Source: an uncultured Aquimarina sp. (lineage in GTDB: Bacteria; Bacteroidota; Bacteroidia; Flavobacteriales; Flavobacteriaceae). Taken from it: a DNA stretch of 64,000 nucleotides. The position numbers and the translations under genes were made by a program. Positions 56,547-64,000 of this stretch are shown here, piece after piece. The notes under the pieces are model-generated. The model was not told where the DNA came from. It did not search any database and saw only the letters and a list, made by a program, of their open reading frames with translations. The stretch's first letter is position 1. Each line of letters opens with the position of its first letter. Location of the stretch: assembly GCA_947496705.1 (NCBI GenBank), contig CANMDW010000016.1, positions 1-64,000 on the forward strand, in the 5' to 3' direction.

Positions 56547-57290
56547 ATGAGTAGTATGAATTATAAAGTATATGGTATCGCGGTAATTTTAGCTCTTAGT
56601 TGTATAGGTTGTTATAGTATTAGGGTTAACAAAGCGACGATGCATACATCTACCACCAATCCTGTTGCTCTTGGGGTTATCGGGGTACAGGAAGATCACA
56701 TGCGTAGCTCAGATTTTAAGGTGTTTTCCATACCTGGGTATGAACAAAAGATTCGGGTAGGGATACTTCCTGTTGATTTTAATACGGCTACTTTTGAAAC
56801 CTACATGAAAGCTTCCAAAGGAAACGCACAAAGCATTAATTATGTAGATTCTCTGGATGTCAAACCCCGGTTTGTTACTGTAGAATTGCTAGACCGGGTG
56901 TCTACGATCGCAGAGTTACAGGAAGAATACAATACACAGACCCTGGCATACCTAAAAAGTCAAAAAGAAGCGGCAATCGTTACTTCGGTATCTATGGCAT
57001 TGCCCGAATCCTTTATACAGGAGATGAATAAGGCCGAAGCTGTTTTTTTAAACAACGGTGGGTATAAACAATATCAATTATCCCTGATAAAAGAAGGAAA
57101 ACCATACAAAACGATCAACTTTGCAGAAGTAACAATTTTTGCATATGAGTTATCTTTTTTCTGTTGGGGTGAAAATGACAGAAAACAAATCACGATCGCC
57201 GATATTATAGATGAGAAATCTCCTTGTTCAAGAAACACGTATCGCGACGCTGGAAAAGCCCGTGAAAAAATGAATTATTTTAAACTGTAA
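56547..57290 (+). CDS. Uncharacterised lipoprotein of the secretion/pilus locus
   Basis: 247 aa. Signal peptide with lipobox LSCIGC (an ATG at 56556 is an equally good start). The rest is a mixed fold I do not recognise. Given its place between the platform genes and the FnIII lipoprotein it could be a secretin pilotin or surface partner, but this is a guess. Joined to the next gene by a one-base overlap. Confidence 0.7.
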   Translation: MSSMNYKVYGIAVILALSCIGCYSIRVNKATMHTSTTNPVALGVIGVQEDHMRSSDFKVFSIPGYEQKIRVGILPVDFNTATFETYMKASKGNAQSINYVDSLDVKPRFVTVELLDRVSTIAELQEEYNTQTLAYLKSQKEAAIVTSVSMALPESFIQEMNKAEAVFLNNGGYKQYQLSLIKEGKPYKTINFAEVTIFAYELSFFCWGENDRKQITIADIIDEKSPCSRNTYRDAGKAREKMNYFKL

Positions 57291-58222
57291 TGATGAAAAA
57301 AGCAAGCATATATTTTTCTCTGCTGTTCCTTATGTTCTTTAGTTGTGAAGAAGTACTGTTTGAAGAAGATCTGTCTGATAAAACCATAGTACTGATTGCA
57401 CCGGCAGATAGTACTACAGTGAGAAATACGTCGGTGACATTTAGCTGGGAAGAAGTAGATCAGGCTACCGAATATCGTTTGCAGATAGCACAGCCTGGTT
57501 TTGAGAATGCTGCTCAAATTGTATTAGACAGTGCGGTAACTGCTACTACTTTTAGTACGACCCTGGTGAGAAATGAGTATGAATGGCGGGTAAGGGCTCA
57601 AAATTCTGGTACTGCAACACCTTATGCCACAGCAAGTTTTACTGTTGTCGAAAGTGAAGATTTCTCAGCGCGTCAGGTACTTTTGGTTACTCCCGAAAAT
57701 AATGCAATTACCAATGAGACTTCTTCAGAGCTGCAATGGCAATCGGTGAGCGATGCTACCCTCTATCGGGTACAGTTACTCGATAGCAGCAATGAGATTA
57801 TTCAGGAGGAAATCACTACCGAAACGTCTGTCTCTTTAACCTTTCCCGAAGGAGTTACCAGATGGCAGGTACGTGCAGAGAACAATACCCAGAGTACGCT
57901 GTATACGACAAGAACCTTGACTGTAGATAGCGAGAGGCCAAATCAACCGGTTCCTACAGCTCCGGTTAATGATGCCACACAAACAGAAACTACAGTGACC
58001 TTTAGCTGGACCAGAGAGGCAGTAGCCGGGACTGCAGAGCTTGACAGTATTTATATCTATAGTGATGTTGGACTTACACAACTGGTGACCAAAGATGAGG
58101 TGACCTCTCCTTCAGATATTACTTTGGAAGCAGGCACTGCCTATTATTGGTTCCTGAAAGCATTTGATGAGGCTGGTAATGAGAGTGATTCTAGTGTAGT
58201 ATCTCGTTTCACCATAAACTAA
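57290..58222 (+). CDS. Lipoprotein with three fibronectin type III-like repeats
   Basis: 310 aa. Lipoprotein signal (KKASIYFSLLFLMFFSC) and three Ig/FnIII-like modules, each opening with APADSTTVRNTSVTFSWEE, TPENNAITNETSSELQWQS or APVNDATQTETTVTFSWTR and ending in an EWRVRAQN-like strand. No enzyme domain. Exposed, probably adhesive or a scaffold in the assembled system. Confidence 0.8.
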   Translation: MMKKASIYFSLLFLMFFSCEEVLFEEDLSDKTIVLIAPADSTTVRNTSVTFSWEEVDQATEYRLQIAQPGFENAAQIVLDSAVTATTFSTTLVRNEYEWRVRAQNSGTATPYATASFTVVESEDFSARQVLLVTPENNAITNETSSELQWQSVSDATLYRVQLLDSSNEIIQEEITTETSVSLTFPEGVTRWQVRAENNTQSTLYTTRTLTVDSERPNQPVPTAPVNDATQTETTVTFSWTREAVAGTAELDSIYIYSDVGLTQLVTKDEVTSPSDITLEAGTAYYWFLKAFDEAGNESDSSVVSRFTIN

Positions 58223-58228
58223 ATACAG

Positions 58229-58693
58229 ATGTTAAAGGGTAAAAAAGCATTATATATATTATTGCCAATTGTTGCTTTTATCTGGGGAGCGATCATCTTT
58301 CAGGTTGTGGGAGCGTTTACAGATGAAGACCCGGTGGTTACAGATACCACAGAAGTAATGGTTGCTCCGCTAGAAACCAAAGAGCGGGATACCTTCACCA
58401 TTGGTATGATAGAAAGAGATCCTTTTTTAGGTACCCTATATAAGCCAAAAAAGGAAAAAATATCCAACTCCATCATAAAAAAAGCACCGTTGATATGGCC
58501 TTCGATCAAATATAAAGGTGTTGTATCGGGGCAAAACAGTAAAAATGCTATTTATTTAATCGAGATTAATGGTACAGATCAGCTTATGAAATTAAGACAA
58601 ACGATTTCTGAAGTCACTCTGGTAAAAGGATTATCAAAATCAATACGATTAAAATATAAAGGAAAGACAAAAGATTTTAAAATTGCAAATTGA
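58229..58693 (+). CDS. GspC/PilP-like inner-membrane protein
   Basis: 154 aa. One N-terminal helix (ALYILLPIVAFIWGAIIFQVV), an extended linker containing RDPFLGTLY, and a small beta domain (WPSIKYKGVVSGQNSKNAIYLIEINGTDQLMKLRQTI is its range) like the homology region of GspC and PilP. Likely links the inner-membrane platform to the secretin. Confidence 0.72.
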   Translation: MLKGKKALYILLPIVAFIWGAIIFQVVGAFTDEDPVVTDTTEVMVAPLETKERDTFTIGMIERDPFLGTLYKPKKEKISNSIIKKAPLIWPSIKYKGVVSGQNSKNAIYLIEINGTDQLMKLRQTISEVTLVKGLSKSIRLKYKGKTKDFKIAN

Positions 58694-59961
58694 ACATATT
58701 CTCAAAAATAAAAGCGCAGGCAATGCAGTTTGCTATACTGATCTCGGTATTGGTAGCGTTATTGCTAGGGGCTTTTTTAATGCTTACCCATGCGCAATCT
58801 TTTTTTAGGATCAAATCCATAGAATTGGTACAGGCCTTTGAGCAATCCAATACGCAATTATTTGAATCGTTGAACAACAATAGTGAAGTAAGTGATACAA
58901 TTGTGTCTACATCGGGCTCTAAAACAACCAAACAAATCACAAATTATCATGGAGCCTGGTCAAAACAGTATTCTGAAACAGAGATACATCATCGCAAAGC
59001 AAAGAGAGTGGCTTTTACAGGATCAAAACGGGCAGAAAGAACACCAAATTTATATTTGGTAAATACCAATTCACCATTGGTGGTGGTAGGTGATACCCGA
59101 TTAGAAGGAAATAGTTACCTTCCTAAACAAGGCGTGAAAGCAGGTAATATTTCGGGTAATTATTATCAAGGTAATAGTCTGTATTATGGTCGGGCGATAG
59201 AAAGTAAGGCTTTACTACCCGAGTTGGAGGCTGGTTGGATCAAATACCTTGAAGAAATCACCAGGGGATCGCTGATTGAAAAAGCAGAATCCATTTCATT
59301 GAATTCTGAGCTTAGTAACTCGTTTTTGAGGCCTGTTCAAATCGTGTATGACACCGATCCGATCTTTTTAGAAAATCAAAAAATAGTAGGCAATATCGTG
59401 ATCCAGTCAAAAACCAGCATTGTGATCGGCCCCGGGTCACAACTAACAGATATATTACTGATTGCTCCTAAGATCGAAGTGAAAAATGGGGTAAAAGGTA
59501 ATTTTCAAGTCATTGCCACCAAAAATATAAAAATTGGAACAAGATGCTACTTGTCGTATCCGTCTTCTATAGTCTTGTTGGACCAAAATGTAACTAGTAA
59601 TACTACGCAAAACAACTCGGGACAACAGACAGCATCAGATTTCACAATTGATGAAAGAACAATTATTGAAGGTTCTGTAGTGTACTTAAATAAAAAACAA
59701 GCTACTCAGGATCGCATTAAAACACACTTGGCAATAAAACCCAATGTTGAAATAGTAGGGGAAACCTATTGCCAGGGAAATGTTGATTTTCAAGGGACCA
59801 TATGGGGATCCTTGTATACTCGTCAGTGTATCGCCAGGCAATCGGGTTCGATATATCTTAATCATATATACAATGGCAAGATTTTGGTTAATCCTGTGAG
59901 AGATTATGCAGGGATACCTTTGGTAAACTCAAAAAACAATGTGGCAAAATGGTTGTATTAA
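58690..59961 (+). CDS. Membrane-anchored beta-rich protein of the secretion/pilus locus
   Basis: 423 aa, starting at TTG 58690 (overlapping the previous stop). N-terminal helix (MQFAILISVLVALLLGAFLML) as in PilX/GspK-type proteins, then a long beta-rich region with strands in regular succession (KIVGNIVIQSKTSIVIGPGSQLTDILLIAPKIEVKNGV, GETYCQGNVDFQGTIWGSLY) suggesting a bactofilin-like or beta-helix fold. The position before the minor pseudopilins is where GspK or PilX would be expected, but there is no E5-type leader. I assign no function. Confidence 0.65.
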   Translation: MNIFSKIKAQAMQFAILISVLVALLLGAFLMLTHAQSFFRIKSIELVQAFEQSNTQLFESLNNNSEVSDTIVSTSGSKTTKQITNYHGAWSKQYSETEIHHRKAKRVAFTGSKRAERTPNLYLVNTNSPLVVVGDTRLEGNSYLPKQGVKAGNISGNYYQGNSLYYGRAIESKALLPELEAGWIKYLEEITRGSLIEKAESISLNSELSNSFLRPVQIVYDTDPIFLENQKIVGNIVIQSKTSIVIGPGSQLTDILLIAPKIEVKNGVKGNFQVIATKNIKIGTRCYLSYPSSIVLLDQNVTSNTTQNNSGQQTASDFTIDERTIIEGSVVYLNKKQATQDRIKTHLAIKPNVEIVGETYCQGNVDFQGTIWGSLYTRQCIARQSGSIYLNHIYNGKILVNPVRDYAGIPLVNSKNNVAKWLY

Positions 59962-60263
59962 ATAAAATAAGAGCCGCTACCTTGATTGAGGTGCTTACCG
60001 CATCGGTATTGATCATTATAGTATTTATGATTGCTAGTTTGAGTTTCAACAATATTTTTAATAATCAGATAAAACAAGACCATAGTGCTGTCGAAAATAA
60101 AGTAAAAGAACTTGAATACCTTACGATTCATAGCGCTATAAAACTACCCTATACTGAAGATTTTGACGGATGGGAAATTATGATCTCTACCACTGGCGAT
60201 CAAACGATTTTATCATATAGTAAAGAAGGTGGTGAATACACAAAACAACTATTTGTGAAATGA
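59949..60263 (+). CDS. Minor pseudopilin (GspI/PilV-like)
   Basis: 104 aa. Leader MVVLNKIRA with cleavage after Ala9, then ATLIEVLTASVLIIIVFMIASLSF with Glu5 conserved. Ala at -1 again, and Ala rather than Phe at +1. Short C-terminal domain. Overlaps the previous gene by 13 bp and the next by 4 bp (ATGA). Confidence 0.82.
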   Translation: MVVLNKIRAATLIEVLTASVLIIIVFMIASLSFNNIFNNQIKQDHSAVENKVKELEYLTIHSAIKLPYTEDFDGWEIMISTTGDQTILSYSKEGGEYTKQLFVK

Positions 60264-60724
60264 TCAAAGCAAATCACAAAATAAAAGCCTTTACGCTTAC
60301 CGAAATTATGGTAGTTCTTGTAATTTCGGCTATTGTAACAGGTCTTGCATTTACTGTATTGGGGGTTGTACAGGGAAATATGCGCAGCATTGGTGAGAAT
60401 TATGAGTATACAACACAAATGCAATCTTTGGAAACTGCATTGACCATAGATTTCAATACGTATACAACCGCTACCTGGGATACCAGAGAGCATATATTGA
60501 AGGTATCTTCTCCAATAGGAGAACGTAAGTATCAATTCTTTGTAGATAGTATTGTAACAAATATTCAGACTTTTCCTTTAAAGATAAAAGATAAAGTATT
60601 GTATTTTGAAGGAAAAGAAGTAAACTCGGGCGATATTGATGCTGTAAAATTAACCTTTTATAACACCAGAGAGCTACATCGTATATTTGTATTTAAACAT
60701 AATGACCCAACCATTCATTTTTAG
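60260..60724 (+). CDS. Minor pseudopilin (GspJ/PilW-like)
   Basis: 154 aa. Leader MIKANHKIKA with cleavage after Ala10, then FTLTEIMVVLVISAIVTGLAFTVLGVV (Glu5 present). Globular C-terminal region. It overlaps the upstream minor pseudopilin (ATGA), so the two are probably translated together. Confidence 0.85.
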   Translation: MIKANHKIKAFTLTEIMVVLVISAIVTGLAFTVLGVVQGNMRSIGENYEYTTQMQSLETALTIDFNTYTTATWDTREHILKVSSPIGERKYQFFVDSIVTNIQTFPLKIKDKVLYFEGKEVNSGDIDAVKLTFYNTRELHRIFVFKHNDPTIHF

Positions 60725-60727
60725 CCT

Positions 60728-61858
60728 ATGGGAATAAAAATTTCAACTACTAAAAAGCAAACTCAAAGTGATAGTTCTTTTGATATCTCTGAACTATTGA
60801 CCAGGGAGATTACCCTTTTTGGGAATGCTTTTACAGCTAAAAAGAAAGAGCAATGGTATGCCGAATTGAGTGTATTACTAAAATCGGGAATTGATCTTAG
60901 AAGCGGATTAGAGTTATTGTCTGAAACTCAAAAAAAAGAGAAAGACCAGAAGTTGATGGCATCTATGCTTTCACAACTCATCGAGGGGAGCCCTTTTTCT
61001 GAAATACTGAAACGAGATAAAAACTTTACAGATTACGAATATTATGCAATAAAAATAGGAGAGCAAACCGGGCAATTGGCACAGATAACCTTAGAGCTTA
61101 GCGAATTTTATAAACGTAAAAACGAATTGCGCAGGGAAATCATATCTGCACTTACTTACCCTATTATTGTATTGTGTACAGCCATGACTGTTATTATTTT
61201 TATGTTGAAGTTTGTGGTGCCCATGTTTGTAGATATTTTTAAGCAAAATAAAGTAGAACTTCCTGGTATTACCAGGGGGATCGTTAGTTTTTCAGATTTT
61301 ATCGGTAATCATGGTTTGTTATTGTTAGGATGTATTGTGGTTGGGTTTGGTTTACTGATTTTTGTTTCCAAAAAACAATGGTACCGAAGAATAACAGGAA
61401 ATCTTCAATTGAAACTACCGATTCTTGGGAATTATTTCCGACAGATATATATGGCGCAATTTACCCAGGCAATTTCATTGTTAACTTCGGCAAAAGTACA
61501 AATGGTAGAGAGTATTGATCTGGTAAAAAACATGATTGATTTTTATCCGCTTCAGCAGGCCTTGCACAAAACCAACCGTTGCATTCTTGCCGGGGACCGG
61601 TTAAGTGATTCTTTTGCTCAAAGCCCTATTTTTGATAAAAAAATGATTGCCATGATTCGGGTAGCAGAAGAAACCAATCAGACAGAATTTATATTTCAAA
61701 AGTTGAATGAACAATACAGTCACCGGGTAAAACATCAATCACAGGTAATCTCAAATGTGCTCAACCCTTTATTAACTGTTTTTGTTGGGATTATAGTAGG
61801 AATAATCCTGATCGCCATGTATCTGCCAATGTTCAGATTGAGCAGTGTGATAGGGTAG
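60728..61858 (+). CDS. GspF/PilC inner-membrane platform protein
   Basis: 376 aa. Two T2SSF repeats (KKEQWYAELSVLLKSGIDLRSGLELLSE; FTQAISLLTSAKVQMVESIDLVKNMI) and three membrane helices (LTYPIIVLCTAMTVIIFMLKFVVPMFVDI, LLLLGCIVVGFGLLIF, LLTVFVGIIVGIILIAMYLPMF). Rotary platform acted on by GspE/PilB. Last gene of the locus; a terminator lies 165 bp downstream. Confidence 0.92.
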   Translation: MGIKISTTKKQTQSDSSFDISELLTREITLFGNAFTAKKKEQWYAELSVLLKSGIDLRSGLELLSETQKKEKDQKLMASMLSQLIEGSPFSEILKRDKNFTDYEYYAIKIGEQTGQLAQITLELSEFYKRKNELRREIISALTYPIIVLCTAMTVIIFMLKFVVPMFVDIFKQNKVELPGITRGIVSFSDFIGNHGLLLLGCIVVGFGLLIFVSKKQWYRRITGNLQLKLPILGNYFRQIYMAQFTQAISLLTSAKVQMVESIDLVKNMIDFYPLQQALHKTNRCILAGDRLSDSFAQSPIFDKKMIAMIRVAEETNQTEFIFQKLNEQYSHRVKHQSQVISNVLNPLLTVFVGIIVGIILIAMYLPMFRLSSVIG

Positions 61859-62022
61859 TGAGATGATTTAGATTGTTTTTTGCAATTCACCTCTTTTTTC
61901 AATAGGGTGTTGTGTTGAAAATAGGGTAAGAACCCGAAAATCACTTGTAATTATTCTGTAAAAAACTATATTTGCTGTTAAGTTATAATTGCATTTATTA
62001 TGACTTAACGTAAACATTTTTT

Positions 62023-62058
62023 AGAAACGGAGTGAGTGTATACTTTCTCCGTTTTTAT
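62023..62058 (+). terminator. Terminator after the secretion/pilus locus
   Basis: AAACGGAG (62025-62032) pairs with CTCCGTTT (62047-62054), followed by T-rich sequence. Confidence 0.75.
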
Positions 62059-62115
62059 TTTTATCAGATTACAATACCAGTTCTTATTTGAAATATGGTA
62101 TAAAACTTAGGCTTA

Positions 62116-63198
62116 CTAGCGAATTACATAAATCAATCGACCATCCATATGATCTGCTCTTCGGCCATAAGCAATTAATGAAGCCCCGACGGTCCAGCGA
62201 TTTGCAATACGGTACCAGAACGAGTACCGTTGATACATCCAATTGGCTTGGATATTTTCGGGCCGGGTGAGATATATTCCAAACTGTTGTAGAAAGTAGA
62301 AATCACCTACAGAAAAATGATGCCCTAGTGTTACTGCAGACGAAAAAGACGAATCATTTAGCTCGAGCTGTTGTACTTGCTTACGATCAGACCAGTCATA
62401 CCAAAGCTCTGCACCCAGATTGAATCCATTAATACCCGAAAGTGGCTTTAAGGCGCCACCAAAAACACCTATCAATGGGTGGTTGGTAGATTCTGCTTCA
62501 CGATCGGCAGACCGAAGGCTGGCAAATGCACCCGTATAGTAACTCCACGAACGGCTGTATTGTTTCAATTCATTGGGTTTTGGTTTAAGAGGCGTATAAT
62601 CGATGATTCTATCTACTCCAATCGATAAGGTAGGAAAGTTCATCCCTTTATTGGGCTGTTTTTGCCCTCCATTAGAAATGTGGTTATAATTGGCTGATAG
62701 ATTGATTGCATATTTGTCATTAAAATGATAGTTAAGATTAAGGGATAAAGCCAGATAAAAGCTCAAATGCGTACTGAAGAGCAGATTATCGGGATTGGTT
62801 TCTTCATCAAAAATAGTGTCCAGATAGGTGGCTCCAATTGAGCCCCTCAGAGATAATTTCAAAGCCCCGCGATAGGTAAAATACGGTTCTACAAAATAAT
62901 TCAGGTTATAGGAACTTCCCAATACACTGGGATTTGCATAATTGAAATAAGCAAATGAGAATCCTGTTCTTCCATAACAAAAACAGGTTTTCCAGGCTTT
63001 GTCACTGGTGCGGAGCTTACTCATTTCTATTTGAAATCCATAAGGATTGGTTTGCGATATTGGTTTTAGATCGGGAGTATGTGCAATAATAAAACCGTAG
63101 TGGGATTTTACTCCATAAAACTTGGAGCTCACTTGTGCACATAGCATATGGCATAGGCCAAACATTGTAATAAATCCTGCAACTCTAAACATTCGCAT
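62116..63198 (-). CDS. Acyloxyacyl hydrolase (PagL-like lipid A deacylase)
   Basis: 360 aa with a signal peptide ending LCAQ. Outer-membrane barrel resembling the PagL/acyloxyacyl hydrolase family; NYNHISNGG (near residue 215) carries the His-x-Ser-Asn-Gly pattern of the PagL catalytic site. Would remove the 3-O-acyl chain of lipid A. Convergent with the secretion/pilus locus; no partner gene. Confidence 0.82.
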   Translation of the reverse strand: MRMFRVAGFITMFGLCHMLCAQVSSKFYGVKSHYGFIIAHTPDLKPISQTNPYGFQIEMSKLRTSDKAWKTCFCYGRTGFSFAYFNYANPSVLGSSYNLNYFVEPYFTYRGALKLSLRGSIGATYLDTIFDEETNPDNLLFSTHLSFYLALSLNLNYHFNDKYAINLSANYNHISNGGQKQPNKGMNFPTLSIGVDRIIDYTPLKPKPNELKQYSRSWSYYTGAFASLRSADREAESTNHPLIGVFGGALKPLSGINGFNLGAELWYDWSDRKQVQQLELNDSSFSSAVTLGHHFSVGDFYFLQQFGIYLTRPENIQANWMYQRYSFWYRIANRWTVGASLIAYGRRADHMDGRLIYVIR

Positions 63199-63291
63199 AA
63201 AGTTACATCACACTATAGAATATTTAAAATTAAGTTCTGCTAAAGTTTATTAAATTTAACCCGGTTTATAATAAGAAATACATGTAAGAGC

Positions 63292-63840
63292 ATGAAGGTG
63301 CATATTTTAGGAGCTTCGGGATCAGGTACAACAACACTGGGTAAAAGCCTTGAGCAGCGATTAGGGTGGAAGCATCTGGATGCCGATGATTATTATTGGA
63401 GAAAGACAAATCTGCCATTCCAAATAAAAATTCCATTATCAGAAAGAAATGAGTTGATAACAAAAGATGTTGAGTTGTACGATCATGTGATCGTTAGTGG
63501 CTCGATGGTGAGTTGGGGAAAACAATGGGAAGATGTCTTTGATCTGGCAATATTTCTTTATGTGCCACCATTAATAAGGATGCAAAGATTAAGAAATAGA
63601 GAGATAGAACGATACCAGAAGTTATTAGATACAGACGAAAGATTTCGTTCAAATTCTAATGCTTTTTTGGAGTGGGCGCAACGATATGATGACCCCGGTT
63701 TTGATGGGCGTAGCATTACCACCCATCATAATTGGATGAAAAAGCTGAAATGCCCTGTCATAAAAATTGAAGGAGATACTACAGTAGAGGAACGAGTGCA
63801 AATAGTAATCAACCAAATTCATAAAAACCATAGCCAGTGA
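63292..63840 (+). CDS. P-loop NTPase, nucleotide/shikimate kinase-like
   Basis: 182 aa. Walker A GASGSGTTTLG (7-17), DADDYYW, and a lid-like segment RLRNREIERY. An adenylate kinase-like small-molecule kinase fold; substrate unknown. It overlaps the creatininase gene by 4 bp, suggesting a shared pathway. Confidence 0.85.
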   Translation: MKVHILGASGSGTTTLGKSLEQRLGWKHLDADDYYWRKTNLPFQIKIPLSERNELITKDVELYDHVIVSGSMVSWGKQWEDVFDLAIFLYVPPLIRMQRLRNREIERYQKLLDTDERFRSNSNAFLEWAQRYDDPGFDGRSITTHHNWMKKLKCPVIKIEGDTTVEERVQIVINQIHKNHSQ

Positions 63841-64000
63841 TACGACCATATATACTAGCTGAAACTAACTGGAAGCACCTAAAGGAGGCAACTTTTGATC
63901 TGGCAATTCTTCCCTGGGGCGCTACCGAAGCACATAATTATCACCTGCCATATGCCACCGATATCATCGAAGCAGATCATATAGCGGCAGAGTCGGCTCG
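63837..64000 (+). CDS. Creatininase family amidohydrolase (5' part)
   Basis: Starts at GTG 63837 (GTGA overlap with the kinase stop) and runs off the window. The 54 visible residues carry the creatininase motif LPWGATEAHNYHLPYATDI, with Glu, His and Asp metal ligands. Cleaves cyclic amide bonds (creatinine, or ring amides in other pathways). Truncated only by the window edge. Confidence 0.85.
   Translation, partial: MIRPYILAETNWKHLKEATFDLAILPWGATEAHNYHLPYATDIIEADHIAAESA

Noticed and set aside
1..64000. tRNA, rRNA, CRISPR arrays, intact insertion sequences, replication origin
   Set aside because: Looked for and not seen; repeats present are tandem or palindromic without CRISPR spacing, and no transposase reading frame was recognised.

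Overview
The window reads as chromosomal DNA from a flavobacterium (Bacteroidota, Flavobacteriia; a marine Aquimarina-like Flavobacteriaceae would fit, but the species is inference). The evidence is AT-rich DNA, promoter elements of the Bacteroidota type (TTG-N19-TAnnTTTG at 12167-12196), a long (314 aa) NusB, and families typical of the phylum: DUF3276/PUR-alpha, DUF1573, Lacal_2735, DUF4856/imelysin/HTTM, SusC/FecA-like TonB receptors with an N-terminal carboxypeptidase-like domain, and ECF42 sigma factors. I saw no rRNA, tRNA, CRISPR array or intact transposase.

Layout. 1-84: 7-bp tandem repeat. 86-12083: mainly housekeeping genes (M14 peptidase, DUF3276, ABC exporter, Leu/Glu-type dehydrogenase, nusB, DUF1573 lipoprotein, yajC, pepT, pyrD, LysE exporter, HMG-CoA lyase). 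12167-18521: probable iron-uptake module (DUF4856, imelysin, HTTM, TonB receptor), followed by a LOV-like PAS protein, a ferritin and a tiny Cys/Lys-rich protein. 20729-23801: thioredoxin-fold protein, ApbE flavin transferase, DUF4266 lipoprotein and DUF3570 barrel, a flavinylation-linked cluster. 23945-34628: small accessory genes (AraC-Ogt fusion, DUF1203, beta-helix lipoprotein with a decayed paralogue upstream, SnoaL-like proteins, Lacal_2735, methyltransferase, DinB, PD40 and others), ending in two YciI/DGPF genes and an ECF42 sigma factor. 34779-38382: DUF2339/DUF3999 membrane pair. 38451-44107 (minus): TonB receptor, PhoD-like phosphatase and SLC13 permease, apparently a phosphoester-scavenging operon. 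44425-47466: NarL-type response regulator and TPR-histidine kinase. 47467-50288: repeat-rich region with a frameshifted RDD gene and an orphan gene.

50289-61858 is the most interesting block. Thirteen tightly packed plus-strand genes encode a type II secretion / type IV pilus-like machine: pseudopilin, stand-alone prepilin peptidase, GspE/PilB ATPase, secretin, a GspL/PilM-PilN-like fusion, a GspM/PilO-like protein, two lipoproteins (one with FnIII-like repeats), a GspC/PilP-like protein, an unclassified 423-aa membrane-anchored protein, two minor pseudopilins and GspF/PilC. All three pseudopilins carry Ala instead of the usual Gly before the cleavage site, and no PilT retraction ATPase is present. 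The Bacteroidota normally export through T9SS, so the role of this machine is open.

Intergenic DNA holds at least three families of palindromic, MITE-like elements. One has inverted ends TAGTGTCTGGTCGGAAATA (complete at 32313-32464 and 47779-47837, partial at 20106 and 49650). One is a three-helix element at 20304-20492. One is a nested element at 27545-27955 with a perfect 20-bp hairpin.
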